DNA of 64,000 nucleotides from Phoronis australis (taxonomy: Eukaryota; Phoronida; Phoronidae). The position numbers were made by a program, and so were the translations under genes. The stretch is from the NCBI GenBank assembly GCA_002633005.1, contig NMRA01000036.1:596713-660712 (forward strand), given 5' to 3'. Shown here piece by piece: positions 22,376 to 33,754 of the stretch (position 1 is the stretch's first letter; each line of letters begins with the position of its first letter). The notes under the pieces are model-generated. The model did no database searches. It saw only the letters and a list, made by a program, of their open reading frames with translations, and was not told the origin of the DNA.

Positions 22376-23872
22376 TTAAAAGGAAAGGCAACTTTTTATG
22401 TCATTTTTAGCAAAAATGAGGTTCTTTAATTATCCCCGGCATATTTTTCAATTAATTACAGCTTTTCGTAATCTAATTAATTATTCGGCCTTTACTCCGG
22501 AAGTGACGTTTTGGGAGGCAAGAATTTCGTGCCAATTTCTTTTCACATAGTCTGACTGTGAGAGCTGTTGAGTCAATCATTGTTATACCTCGGCTGTGAC
22601 AAGTTCGGTCGTCGTTTGCTTTTGTTTACGAATCAGTCAACATGCCACACACTGTTGCTGCGTAGCGGGATGTACTCATTATCGCCTAGAGCAGCCCTGC
22701 TGCGATGTTGAGTAGAGGGAGTGAATACAGGCCCAGTTCAACACCATGTGAAGAGGACAGTTCGTCCTCCAATGAATAGGTCGGTGAGCCAAACTTTGAT
22801 AAGTTTACTGGGGACAAATAAAACAAGAATAATGTATATTTTAAGTTGTATTGGGAATTTCAGGGTCACAGCTCTACAAACGAATATTTCACAGAAGGAA
22901 CCAGATGGGTTCCTTAATTACAAGAGATAACACACACATTTACGATACCCAATGTGTAATTGAGTATCGGATACTAAGTAGCACAGGTTAGCATAGTACC
23001 AAATGGGTAAATAATACCAAATGGGTATTGGCCGATTGCCTACCAAGTGGTTCGAGCAAAACGGCAAATTCAATAACAAGTACCAAATGGGTACAGACTG
23101 TCAAATGGGCAAATATCATATAAAGTACCAAGTGGGTACACCAAACAGCAAACTGGGCCATAACAACCTGAAAAGCAGGTTACGGACAAGTTGAGTGAGC
23201 AGACCAGATCAAATCGTCTAATTGGGAAAACGTACGAGTGAATGTACTGTTACTTGAGGCTGGGCCAAGAGGAAGCTGGAGAGAAAGAACAAACAGCGCT
23301 ACCATCGGACAAGGTAGGAACTAATTAGGAGTTGGATACGAAGCATGAAGGGCTGTAGAATGTTATTTGCCCAAATAATAGGATTTATGTCAGATTGCCA
23401 AAAATCTCATTATTGAGGACATGTCTGAAGCATTGGAGCTACTTAGAAGGCGCCAGGTGTGTGGCGGGTGAGTCACACGGCGGGATGTGTGCTCAGGTCA
23501 CCATTCAATGGGAGTGCGTCGTGGGAAACTCGGACAAGTGGGACACTTGTTCCTCTGTCCGTGAGACGATAATGAGTACATTTGGGTACGGAGCAACAGT
23601 GTGGCATGTTGAGTGACTCGTAAACAAAAGCAAACGACGACTGAACTAATCACAACAGAGTTAGAACAATGACTCGGCAGCTTTCACAGTCAGACTATAT
23701 GAAAAGAAATAAGCGCGAAATACTTGCCTCCCAAAACGTCACTTCCAGAGTAAAGGACGAGTAACTCTTTAAATTATAAAAAGCTGTACTTAAATGAAAA
23801 ATATGTCTGGGATAATCAACGAACCTTATTTTTGCTAAAAATGACATGAAAAAAGGTTGTCTTCGCCTTTAA
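22376..23872. mobile_element. TTAA-flanked DNA element with 300-bp inverted repeats
   Basis: The arms at 22380-22684 and 23568-23868 are inverted copies of each other over about 300 bp with moderate divergence. The shared GAAGTGACGTTTTGGGAGGC is one conserved landmark. Both ends abut TTAA (22376-22379 and 23869-23872), which fits TTAA target duplications as in Kolobok or piggyBac-type elements. On the - strand the right arm opens with ATG and reads MPHCCSVPKCTHYR from about 23602, resembling the first cysteines of a THAP finger. The left arm has the same ATG with a frame-breaking change. A different repeat (22806-23416) is nested in the middle. No transposase core is present, so it is non-autonomous. 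The Kolobok assignment is an inference from TTAA plus THAP. Confidence 0.75.
22806..23416 (-). repeat. TACC-array repeat family, copy B (nested, deleted)
   Basis: Runs from TGGGGACAAATAAAACAA to TTTATGTCAGATTGCC, the same ends as 49737-50668. It lacks about 300 bp that copy C has between the ACCAG junction (about 23206) and the TACGAGTGAA segment. The array of TACCAAATGGGTA-like dyads lies at about 22995-23160. Inserted between the two arms of the TTAA element. Confidence 0.85.
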
Positions 23873-23879
23873 TGCATAG

Positions 23880-25460
23880 CAATGTTGCTTCATAATTATT
23901 CTGATGTTGCATGTTTTTGATCCAAGTTTTTTCACCCACTTAGCCCTGTCAAATAGGCGGTTTAGTTATTCAATCGTTGTTGAATAAGTCTCACCTCCGG
24001 CTTCGCGTTAAAATGGCGGAGTGTTATTTAGTTCCAAAAAATGACAAGTGCAGATTTTTAAGAATTGTTCGCCTGCGAATTTCGTTAAGTACTGATGGCT
24101 TCTCTGTAACATGTTTGAGCATCCTAAGTAACTCGTATGTTGTGATTCCGTGAACATGAATATTGATAAACTGTCGATTATTTTTACAATGAGAGTTCAT
24201 TTTTATTTGATTTTACAAAATTCAAATAACTTATTGAAAAAACAAAAGCAAAGAAAACAGTCATGCAGCTCGATTGACGAGTTCGCCTGTGAGCGATGAA
24301 GTGGCACTGCGGCCATAGAATAATGTGTAGAAACTGAGTTGGTCCGTCCTCGACCAAATAAACATGTCCGTGGGATGACTATGCGTTTGCAAGAAGGGAA
24401 CAGCTTGCGCACGAGAATTTTGTACGCGAGCAGGCGCGAGATGCGCGCGCATGGAAATCTTTTGTGCTTTGTGGACGGTGCTCTTGATATAGTGACATCG
24501 GCAAATACACAAATACGTTTTCCAATCTTTCCTGACGAACCATTCATTGTCAATTTATTTCCTGATGATAAATGATGAGATACCTTTTCGCAAACTTGTT
24601 TAATTTCAGTTTAAATTTGATTTTATGCCTTCGTAAAAGGTACAACGTGCCCTTGACTTCATGGTTACTCACTGCTGATCCTGTTACACAGATGTAAATA
24701 TAGATTAAACAATCCTTGTTACGTACTGCAGAATGTATAAACGATTGCATGCCAGTGTCTCTACATTTCAGCTTCAATCCACCAAGCGTCAATCCTGCAC
24801 CAGCAGACACCAAACCCATGGTCCGGTGCGTTAGTGTGTTTTCAGGGTATAGAGTATTTTCGAAGCGTTTGTTGAGTTTAGGGGGGGGGTAACATTTCTA
24901 CGCGGGGTTTGTCCGGAAGTGGGGTTTAGGGAACAAAAGCTAGGAGTTAAGAAGTGCGACCCTAGAATAGCTTCCAACCTAGTACTATAGTATCTATACT
25001 AGCTTGAAAAGGAAAGATGGAAGACAATCTGACTTGTGTCAGTTCACAATTATGTTGCTAATGGTGACCGACAAATACTGTACATTATTTAATTTGCATT
25101 TATCTAACGTGGAAAGCGATCACATAACAGCGTTAAGATAACCGACTCTTCTTTCAAGCCTCTTTTTCCAACATAAAAGACATAGAAATTATATCAGTCA
25201 CTCGTTTTTTCATCGACAATACTTAATTTTACGTGTGAATTAGCCTAGAGATTGTCGTGATAATAAACTATTGGTTTGAAGCATCGAGCCATGTTTAATG
25301 AAGATTAATCCGATAGAGACCAGTCATACAGACATATGACTGAGCAACGATCGCTTTTCATTAGGCCTTCAAACCAAATTGTATTAGAAATCAAAGGAGT
25401 TGCAAGGCTACGATGTGGCACATTTAGTTATCAAGATTAATCAAGCGTCGAAAGAAACTA
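23880..25460. other. No recognised feature
   Basis: No domain or repeat partner was recognised. Open stretches at 24203-24575 overlap on both strands and lack motifs. Confidence 0.4.
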
Positions 25461-25599
25461 ATTAGAACTTCATGGAATATGTTTGCCGTGTGTCACTTTT
25501 TATGCAAATATGTTTTTGTTGCTCCCAAACATCAAACAAAATCGTTGCAGCTTTAATGCGCATAAGAATCACTTGATTTGGAAATTCAAAAGATTCAAG

Positions 25600-25692
25600 G
25601 TTGAAGTAACACACAAGGTGCCCATGTGCCTTCACCCAGGCATAGAGGCGTACAAGCAGGCCCAACAGATGTTCGACAAATGCGGGACTCTG
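25600..25692 (+). CDS. Weak candidate exon of unknown gene
   Basis: A protein-like stretch (VEVTHKVPMCLHPGIEAYKQ and about 11 further residues) ends in a good donor-like site CTCTG|GTAAGAG at 25692. The frame is open back to 25483, so the acceptor is uncertain. No family is recognised and no partner exons were found. Confidence 0.2.
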
Positions 25693-25924
25693 GTAAGAGA
25701 CCATTACCCATAGTTCTGCACGCGATTGTGCGGTTTGTTGAAATGGATAGCGCGAGACTGCCTTCCTAATAAATTATGTTTTCTCTCACCTAAACCGGAA
25801 CCTCCCACACCAACCACAGCAAGGACAGAAGGCGAGATCCTCGGATCTCGCGAAGCTGTCTGAGGGCTTCGCCCTCATCTACTCTACTCTCTAAACCCGA
25901 ACCTCACTCCTTTGAGATACACTG

Positions 25925-25972
25925 TAGGTGGGTAGGTACGTACCAAAGTAGGTAGGTAGGCAGGCAAAGTAT
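25925..25972. repeat. (GTAG)n microsatellite
   Basis: Imperfect GTAGGTGGGTAGGTACG... followed by GTAGGTAGGTAGGCAGGCA. Confidence 0.85.
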
Positions 25973-28900
25973 TTTATTTTTGAGTTTTCAAAATTAAGTT
26001 TATAACTACTTTGTCAGATATTGTCAGTCGAGCGCACAATTTAGGGTTGGTCGCACGAGAAAAACAAACTTACTCGAAGTTAGATCTAATATTAATACTT
26101 GCAAGGTTTGGCGAGAGACGAAACGTATTTCTGACAAACCGATTATTCATACAAATGATTTATTTCCAGCCTTGTTACATTAGATTCGAGCTAAAAACTC
26201 GAAATTTTAACGCGAACTGTCACTCTCTGTGAGGGGTAATTAAGTGCAAACTAGGATTTAACAGTTATCCACGTAAGATATTGTGCACTCGAACATAGAA
26301 TCGTGAGTTTGCGCATAAGCAGAATAAAACATGCCAAATAAAATTTCGAAAAACCCGCAAAGCTTGGTTTAGCCAATCAAATTGCGATGCACCGTTTAGA
26401 AATGATCGCCTATTATGGCAGCGCAAAATACCGCGAAACTTGTCGCCACTTTTATGACTTGTGGGTAACACTTGTGCTTCTTTCTAATGTGTATAAAAAA
26501 CTTGTTTGATACCGCTTAGCTTAATTTTCCTTCTCTTTATGCTCCGAGCAGGGCGTTCTTGTCCCTCGCGCCATAGCAGCAATCATATAACGATGTCGCC
26601 GGTACAGACTCCCAAGCTATGCTACTGCATCCATCCGGCGTGCTTTGCTTTTGCTTTTATTTTGAAAACGGTAAACGCGTGTTTTCAAATGTTTAAACAA
26701 ACTTAAATTGACTTTTAGTCGCGCTTACCGTTGTGTCCGAAGTGATTGTATATGCTGTATTCTACAAGTGGCTTCTTCAATTATGCTGTTGGAAACGACG
26801 CATGTCAAGATCTTGTTCAGTCACCGATCTTCATTCTGTTTATCGGAATAAACGCCCTGGTGTTTTTTCGGAAAAGGGGGACGTGTAAACGGAAAGTCAT
26901 AGTTTTGCTGACTTTGGTATTTTTACTTAAAACAGTGCTTTTAAATTTTATGTTCATGAATGCACATTTCGCCAACACTTTGTTCGTTTCATAAATGATA
27001 AATGCTCCACAAAATGAATTTGTGACAAAAAGTTGACGCTGTAAGGAGTTTTTAAGAGCAAATTTTTCGAATAAATACCCCCACTATCTGGCCTCTTGAC
27101 ACCATAAGTTGTAACACCAAATAAACGGCATAATTTTCCGAATAAACGTCCATCAGGAGGGTTTATCTACGGAAAATCCCAGTAAAAAGAATACGGCTTT
27201 TGTCACATCGTGTTTTGATAAAAAATCCGGTTCTAGTTGCAGAAAGGTGTGATGGACTCTCCTGAAATGCAAATGACCCTTTTCCGCCTATGGCATTACA
27301 TAGCTTGACTCATTACGTAAGAGAGTAACGCCAACGTTACGACGGACTAGCAATGCTATAACTCAATAGCCGAGAAACTTTGACAGAGGGCCATACTTCC
27401 GCTTACGATGGCAGAGCTGAAAAACCTTTGCAAGAGAGCACTTTGGGGAAATTCAAGATTCTATTTAAGCTAATAACAAGTATTTTTCCATACAAAATTC
27501 GGAGTACGAGATGGTAAAGTAATTGGTTTTTTCACAATGACAGTCCTAAATTGTAATATTTCTACCATATTCCGAGTGATAATCTATAACAAATACGAGC
27601 AGTATGTACAATGTACTGAGACCTCCACGCGCGAAACGGGTTAGAGGTGAGTTTCCTTTTTGAAAAAGTAAGGAACTAAAAAAATACCGTACTACTGGTT
27701 TTATTTAAAAAATGAAGTCCAAAACCAGTTGTACTTTTTGTATGTAAACCCACGTTCTGTCAAAAAAACTAGTTTAAGCTTTTTTCTTACCCAGATGTCG
27801 ATAGTTTCTGGGTTTGGAAAAAATTGCATGCAAATCGCGGCGCACTAAGTCAGAAATCTCACGAAATAAGGCAGCGTCGTCAGTTCTTACAAGCTGAGCA
27901 GCTTGTTCTGTAACGGAAAGTGGTCTAAATCAAAGGAAGTGTTTTTGACGGAAGATGAATTTCTAACAGTGCCGTGAAAATTGATTTAAAATTAGCCTCA
28001 ACGCGAAATCGAACTCGCAGCCTCAACAGTCGCAGGACAACACTGTGCTGGTAGAGCTGAACCTCACTCGATAGATGGCAGAGTAATTTAGCATATTTAA
28101 CTGGTTAAGTCACGGGCTTCGATTTCAGGAAATGGGTGGCAGAATGACAACGGCGAGAATAAGTGATTTGCAAAAAACGCACAAAAAACAATGGATCTTG
28201 TGCTGGTCAAAGCTGATAACAATATCCCAAAAATGCGTAAACCTATTATTCTCTTTAATTTAACAAGTATTATTTTTAAGGAATAAGTTATGAGAACGCC
28301 CGTGAGCTTAGGGAGGTTTAGGGGCCAGGAAGCCCGCCCTTTCTAAATGTAATCTAAAAGTACTGAAAATACAGTCTGCATTACGTTTTTTACGGCTTAC
28401 GCGAATATTTTTCCTTCGAAGTGGTTCGGGCCCTCACCCTTGCGACATCCAAGATCGCAGAGTGTCCGATCGGTGAGAGTGAACGATTATTTTGCCTACA
28501 TGCCGAAAGTAAATTCGAATGTGCAGTTGATGCCCTTAAAAGGTCAAAAGTGGTAAATCACATTTGAATATCATGGGATATTTTTGTTACTTCGATAAAA
28601 TAGCATGTTTTCTGTTAGTCTTTCAATTATCATTTTTGTATTTTTGTTTTCTGTTCTACTTCAATAAAATAGTTTTCCATAGTTTTCATACATCAATAAA
28701 ATGATTCGTTTGTTTGTTTAGAAAGAATTCAGACCAAAGGCGAATGGTGTCGGCGGCATAGCGTCAGGGTGGTCCGGAATCGTAACGCATGAGTGGCTTA
28801 AACAATTAAATGAAAATGCGTGCCGTGAAAATAAGGCAGGAATTTTGATTTATAAAAAAAATATGTTTATCTCAACGCATTCATACGAAAAGTGGTTCTG

Positions 28901-28980
28901 GGCTTAGAAATACTAAAAGTTTATTACTACCTGGGGCCATGCTCGGAGCACGACACGTCGACACAAGAGACGACCATTAT
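25973..28980. other. No recognised gene; weak tRNA-like fragment at 28000-28075
   Basis: There are several short open stretches (26011-26232, 26506-26706, 26746-26994). The last could encode an 82-residue peptide with two hydrophobic segments but has no known family. On the - strand at 28000-28075 a T-arm-like GAGTTCGATTTC and a degenerate D-arm suggest an old tRNA-derived SINE head. I do not call it a tRNA gene. Confidence 0.35.
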
Positions 28981-28984
28981 TTCT

Positions 28985-29130
28985 TCTGTCAAGCATTATT
29001 ATTATTAACATTATCACTGTCTCCGTCACCGTCATCGTCACGATCATTATTTTCATTTTCATCAAGACCATCATCGTCATCATGATCATATCCCGGTGGT
29101 TGTCATTATCGTCGTCATTGTTTTTATTTC
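28985..29130. repeat. ATT/TCA/CGT low-complexity tract
   Basis: Interrupted trinucleotide runs: ATTATTATTATT, then CCGTCACCGTCATCGTCACG, TCATCGTCATCATGATCAT and TTATCGTCGTCATTG. Confidence 0.8.
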
Positions 29131-32100
29131 ATGCTATCAGGAGAGTGTTGGACATGTTGAGGTAAAACAACGCTGGCAGTATCAATGTCAGTTCCGGTTG
29201 GTTTGCGCTAGTAATGAAAATAATCGCAAAGTCGTTATATGGCTCACAGAACTGCACATGTACCATAATCGAATAAGATATGGAATTAAAATGTTTCAGT
29301 CAAAGTAAAAACAATCCTATTATCCTCATATCGACGTTTCATTAGGCTTCTCCAAATGAAATTATCGAGCGCAAAATTAGTACGGCCATATGCGTCCACC
29401 ACAACAGGGAAAACAGTTCGCGTAGTAACATATGGGTAATACGCAGATTGGCTAGATACCGCAGACGCCTGTCTTTACACACGAGACACAATGGGCTACG
29501 ATACGCTATGATGATAGAGTGCAGTGAAAATACCCTGCACTTTTTAGCTTGCGGAATAAAACCGTAATAACTTCCACCGAACATTGTGGGGCGCAACATG
29601 GAACAGCATGACGTATCTGATATCAGCCAGCACCGGGAATCAGTGTGGCAAATCAACAACGATGTGATGGACAACTGACATGCGTAATGAACATCTATGA
29701 CTTTCAGTGACATGTATCACGAGCTTCGACATTCGCCCATCGAGAAAACCTCGGGTTATTCCGTAGCCTCAAATTCCCTTTCGGGGGTTCATGTCAAGAG
29801 CTGTACTATGAAACTTGGCTCACCTCAAAATCCAAATGCTGCCTGGTAGTTTGGCAATTGGTCCAATTATGTTGCACAACCAGCAGAATTAATGAGAAAC
29901 ATTTTGCAATATTAAACAAAGTTTTAGGTTGTAAAAGTCAAAGTTCTTGTCCAATTTTCAAAATTCAAAAATCTAATCACATGTGATTTTCACGAACTAT
30001 TCAAATATGCTATCTATAAACTTTCAAAACGAAAATTCAAAAATACAATTGTTGCCACCAATGTGTCTGTGATGGGTCTCATTATGTAGAGAACGATAAT
30101 AGCAGTAGCATGAGGCGGTTTAATTATCCACAACCTGAGTATAGTTTCTTTTACCAGAACCGGCAGATTATGTGGTGCGCAAACCGATCTAGCTGCCCAA
30201 TTTCAGTTCAATTGGTTAGTGTGTCAACGTCGAATTCTTTTCGTATTTTCAAATATTATGCGCATGTGCAAACTTCAAAGCAAAGGATTTGATCAAGTGA
30301 TGGTTAAAAATCAACGTTACGAAAATACCCCGGGTGTTTTGAAAGCATTTCGCCTTGAAGGGGTGAACAAAATTTTGCAAAAAATGAATACGAACTGTGA
30401 AATACTCAAACTTCTTGAACAGTGTAGAAGTTGACGAACAGCTAATTCTGACAGATAGAGAAAACGTTTAATAGCTGTTGCGCCACCGCAAGGAGCAAAA
30501 ATGAAACCCATCAGGCTCACAGAGCTGTTTTAACTCCCGTTTCTATGCCGTGAGCGGTTTAGGGTTTTTCAACGCCCCTTGGACGAGACGCTAGTCGATG
30601 ATTGCAGGTCTCCCATCCGTGACTCGTTGTAGGTCTACCCACTTCTACATCAATGTTAATTAGGTAGGGCAATACTTAAGTCCCTTGCTCAAAAGACTTA
30701 GCTAGAATATATCGAAGTTAATTATCCAATTCCGACGGGCTTCCTGAATAACATTCGGAATCCGGCCATAATTTTATGTCAGGAGCGTTTATGTCACGTT
30801 TATGTCACGTTTAGGTCAAACCTAAATTTAAGAATGTGTTAAATAAATGCATAACATCCCAGCAATGGCAAATACAGGCTGGACAAAACGAGGACTAGTT
30901 TAGATCTAATTATCAACCTGTTAAGTGCGTTTTAATTACTGTTTAAGCACCTGCCTGTAAATGAAGCCCAGCAGGAACACAGTCGGGTGTCATAGCGCCA
31001 TATGTCGCAGTTATCACTTCACACATGCGCTTATCCACAAGACGCAACACTAGAATATATTGCAAGTTTTAACTGATGGTTCTACGAAGTACATTAACGA
31101 GGAGAAGCGGTGTAAAAGAACCCCTGAACTCAGAATCCACGGTGTGTGTGCATTTAAATGGTACATCCGGGTGTTTACTGATTGATGGAATCGTATGTTG
31201 TAATACGTGCCAGCGGGGAAGATGATGGTCCCCAAAGACGTGATACTTTCCTACTACTCCGTATTTGGTTACTTCCCCTGGTTATTCTGTGAGGGCACTG
31301 GCGGCCTGACAGCATTTCGCGAATATGCGACTATTACTTTTCAGTTCACACATTCAAGCAAACTTGCAACAAAATTAGGCATAACACAAAATTTTGAAAA
31401 CATAGTTAATTAGTCGTTAGTGACATGTATTTCATGAGTAAGCCCATGGATGTCTTCACATAAGAATATATCACGAACGTGAAATTGCTGAACCCGAACT
31501 TCGTTGTATGGCAATTGTCCTCAACCTGTGGTCCTTTATGTCACCAGCTCGAAATTCCTGAAAGTACATGTAGGGAGTTTAGATAACAACAAAAACCAGG
31601 CTTATTCCAATTTTGGTCCGTACAGTATTTCCCTCATAAATTGATTGGTAAATTATATGTTTAAGCTTAAATTGGACCAGGCCTTTTTATCTTAATCCCA
31701 CGGAAATTAGATTTACAAAAGCATATTGAATTAGTCTCCGAGCGCAACGCCGTGATGGTTATATTAAGTTTGTAACTTGTGTAAATTTCCATACCACAGT
31801 GTCGACTGACCACGCAAACCATCAATTACTGCCAATTTGCCATAAGTGCTTTACAGAATTCTTGATGGGAGTTTGGCTCGACCCTTTTGTCGTTAATTGA
31901 TTAGTAACATACTTGAGTTAATTCAATGACAGTAGAGAATACCAAGTAGGCTGTCGTTTGATCGTTTCTCCTCAGCCATTTTCAAAGCATAACTCCAATT
32001 AAAGATCACGTATATTTAACAAGAACTTAATGGCAAACCAGAACTAACGCAAATATTATCAAAACACGAAGAAAGTAAATTTAAGCTTGACGGCTTTAAA

Positions 32101-33690
32101 GTTTTCATCAGCAATTCGATCTTGATTGTTGACTAAGATAACCATATGCCTTTAACATGGATTTTTATCGACATTGAAAGGGAAGTTCATGACGACTACT
32201 TTGCCGTAAAAGTCAATTAAATTTAAGGTAGAACATTATCACCACACAAGGAGTCCGGTTTTCAAGTCACTAATATGAAAAAGTCACTTCATTTTTTTTG
32301 GCAGCGAGACATGTTTTAGAAGGTCTTTCTTGTGATCAATAATGGTTCGACGTAACGAACATGAAGTTCTCACCTAGAACCTTCACGCCGATTGTTGGAT
32401 TATTTAGCAATTAGTTCATGTCGTAAAACTTGGCCTGATTTTACTGTTCTTCAATAGGATTTAATGTTTATAGTCAAGTTTCATGCCAAAACAGCAAATG
32501 AACTTAAACCAAACAACTATTTTCCCAGTATAGCTTGTGCTGTAAACTACGAAAACAGACGAGAGTAGTCATCTGCAGCAGCGCCACGCACGTGACCATG
32601 TTCAACCAATAGGGCACAAGATTAGTGTTGATAAACCAGCGGATTAGCAAGTCGAAACACAAGTGTAAAATGCGTGTTGACGGCGCACAGGTTGAGATGT
32701 GTCGACTGGTTTAACAGAAAACAGGATAAAGACAAGTTTGGGAGAGCTTCAGTCTGGTCAAGACCAGCCTCAAAAGTAAGTAGTGAATCAGTTTGTTGCT
32801 ACGCAGACAATTGTCTAGAAATCACGGTTTTAATGAAGTTAAATTTGATGCATTAGTTGTAAGGCATTAGTGGTATGAGTACTATACAACCATATGGCTA
32901 TACGGCTACGCTCGATATATTTGGAATTAAGTTGACAGTTTGGTGGCTAGTTTGTCCATCCGCCGTCTGCCTGTTTGTAGATATCTTTTATCTTCTTGTG
33001 TCACACAAAATAGAATTAATTTTACAAAACTTGCAAAGCGTTCCGCACATTCTTTGCGCATAGCTCTGTCCTTTTTATTGTTCATCTAAAATGTGGTCAT
33101 CTTCGAGAGCTTCGTCATTATAGCTTCTGGAGACAGGGTGAAGGGACCTTCGAAGCCCAAACTTTCGTTATTTTTGACTGCGTCATTTCTTATCCTTTAA
33201 AATACTGTCCACGATTTCAGTATCCGGGGGTGAGCTTGATCATGTTGTGTATTATTGATGAGACAAACCGAGTCCGTGGTGCGCTAATTTTTAGTTATTC
33301 ACTTTTTCAAGAAAGAAAATCGACTCAAGACGTTTTTTCTTACTCATTGCTTGCTTGACATTCCAAACTTTGCTTACGCGCCTTCGTGTAGTTTTCTAAC
33401 AAAAAATACGAGATCTCTGAAATTGGTGCGGACGGGCGTTTTTAGTCAGTAATCGCAAGTCTCAAAATTAGTCGGGGTAAAGACAAGAACCGACTCTGCT
33501 TTTTGGCCTTACATCAATAAAATTTTAAACTGAAAAAACTCGCAAACCCCATTGACATCGCTTTTTAAACAATAGCAGTAATCATTGTTGTGTCAACGCA
33601 TCGACAAAGAGACCAACAGACAGACAGGCAAACAACCAAAAAACGGACATGTGCACGGCCTGAAAGATAGTTCGACGGACACACAGACAA
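29131..33690. other. No recognised feature
   Basis: AT-rich sequence without supported genes. A 123-codon open stretch on the - strand (29342-29713) has no recognisable domain and no splice or repeat support. At 32700-32776 a short open stretch ends at a good GTAAGTAG donor-like site but has no identifiable partner. Confidence 0.4.
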
Positions 33691-33691
33691 T

Positions 33692-33692
33692 G

Positions 33693-33754
<62 letters not shown>
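33692..33754. repeat. (TA)n(GT)n(AT)n compound microsatellite
   Basis: About 12 AT units, about 12 GT units, then about 7 AT units, without interruption. Likely highly polymorphic. Confidence 0.98.

Noticed and set aside
26746-26994. 82-codon frame with two hydrophobic segments
   Set aside because: AT-rich sequence gives hydrophobic translations by chance; no homology, splice or start evidence.
28000-28075. tRNA-like segment on the - strand
   Set aside because: T-arm-like and D-arm-like words are present, but arms do not pair properly and no standard anticodon stem could be built; at best an old SINE head.
29342-29713. 123-codon - strand frame
   Set aside because: No domain, no repeat support and several equally long overlapping frames; treated as chance.
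30590-30640. GGTCTCCCATCC-like word resembling the inverse of 5S rRNA
   Set aside because: Only about 12 bases resemble 5S; the flanks do not.
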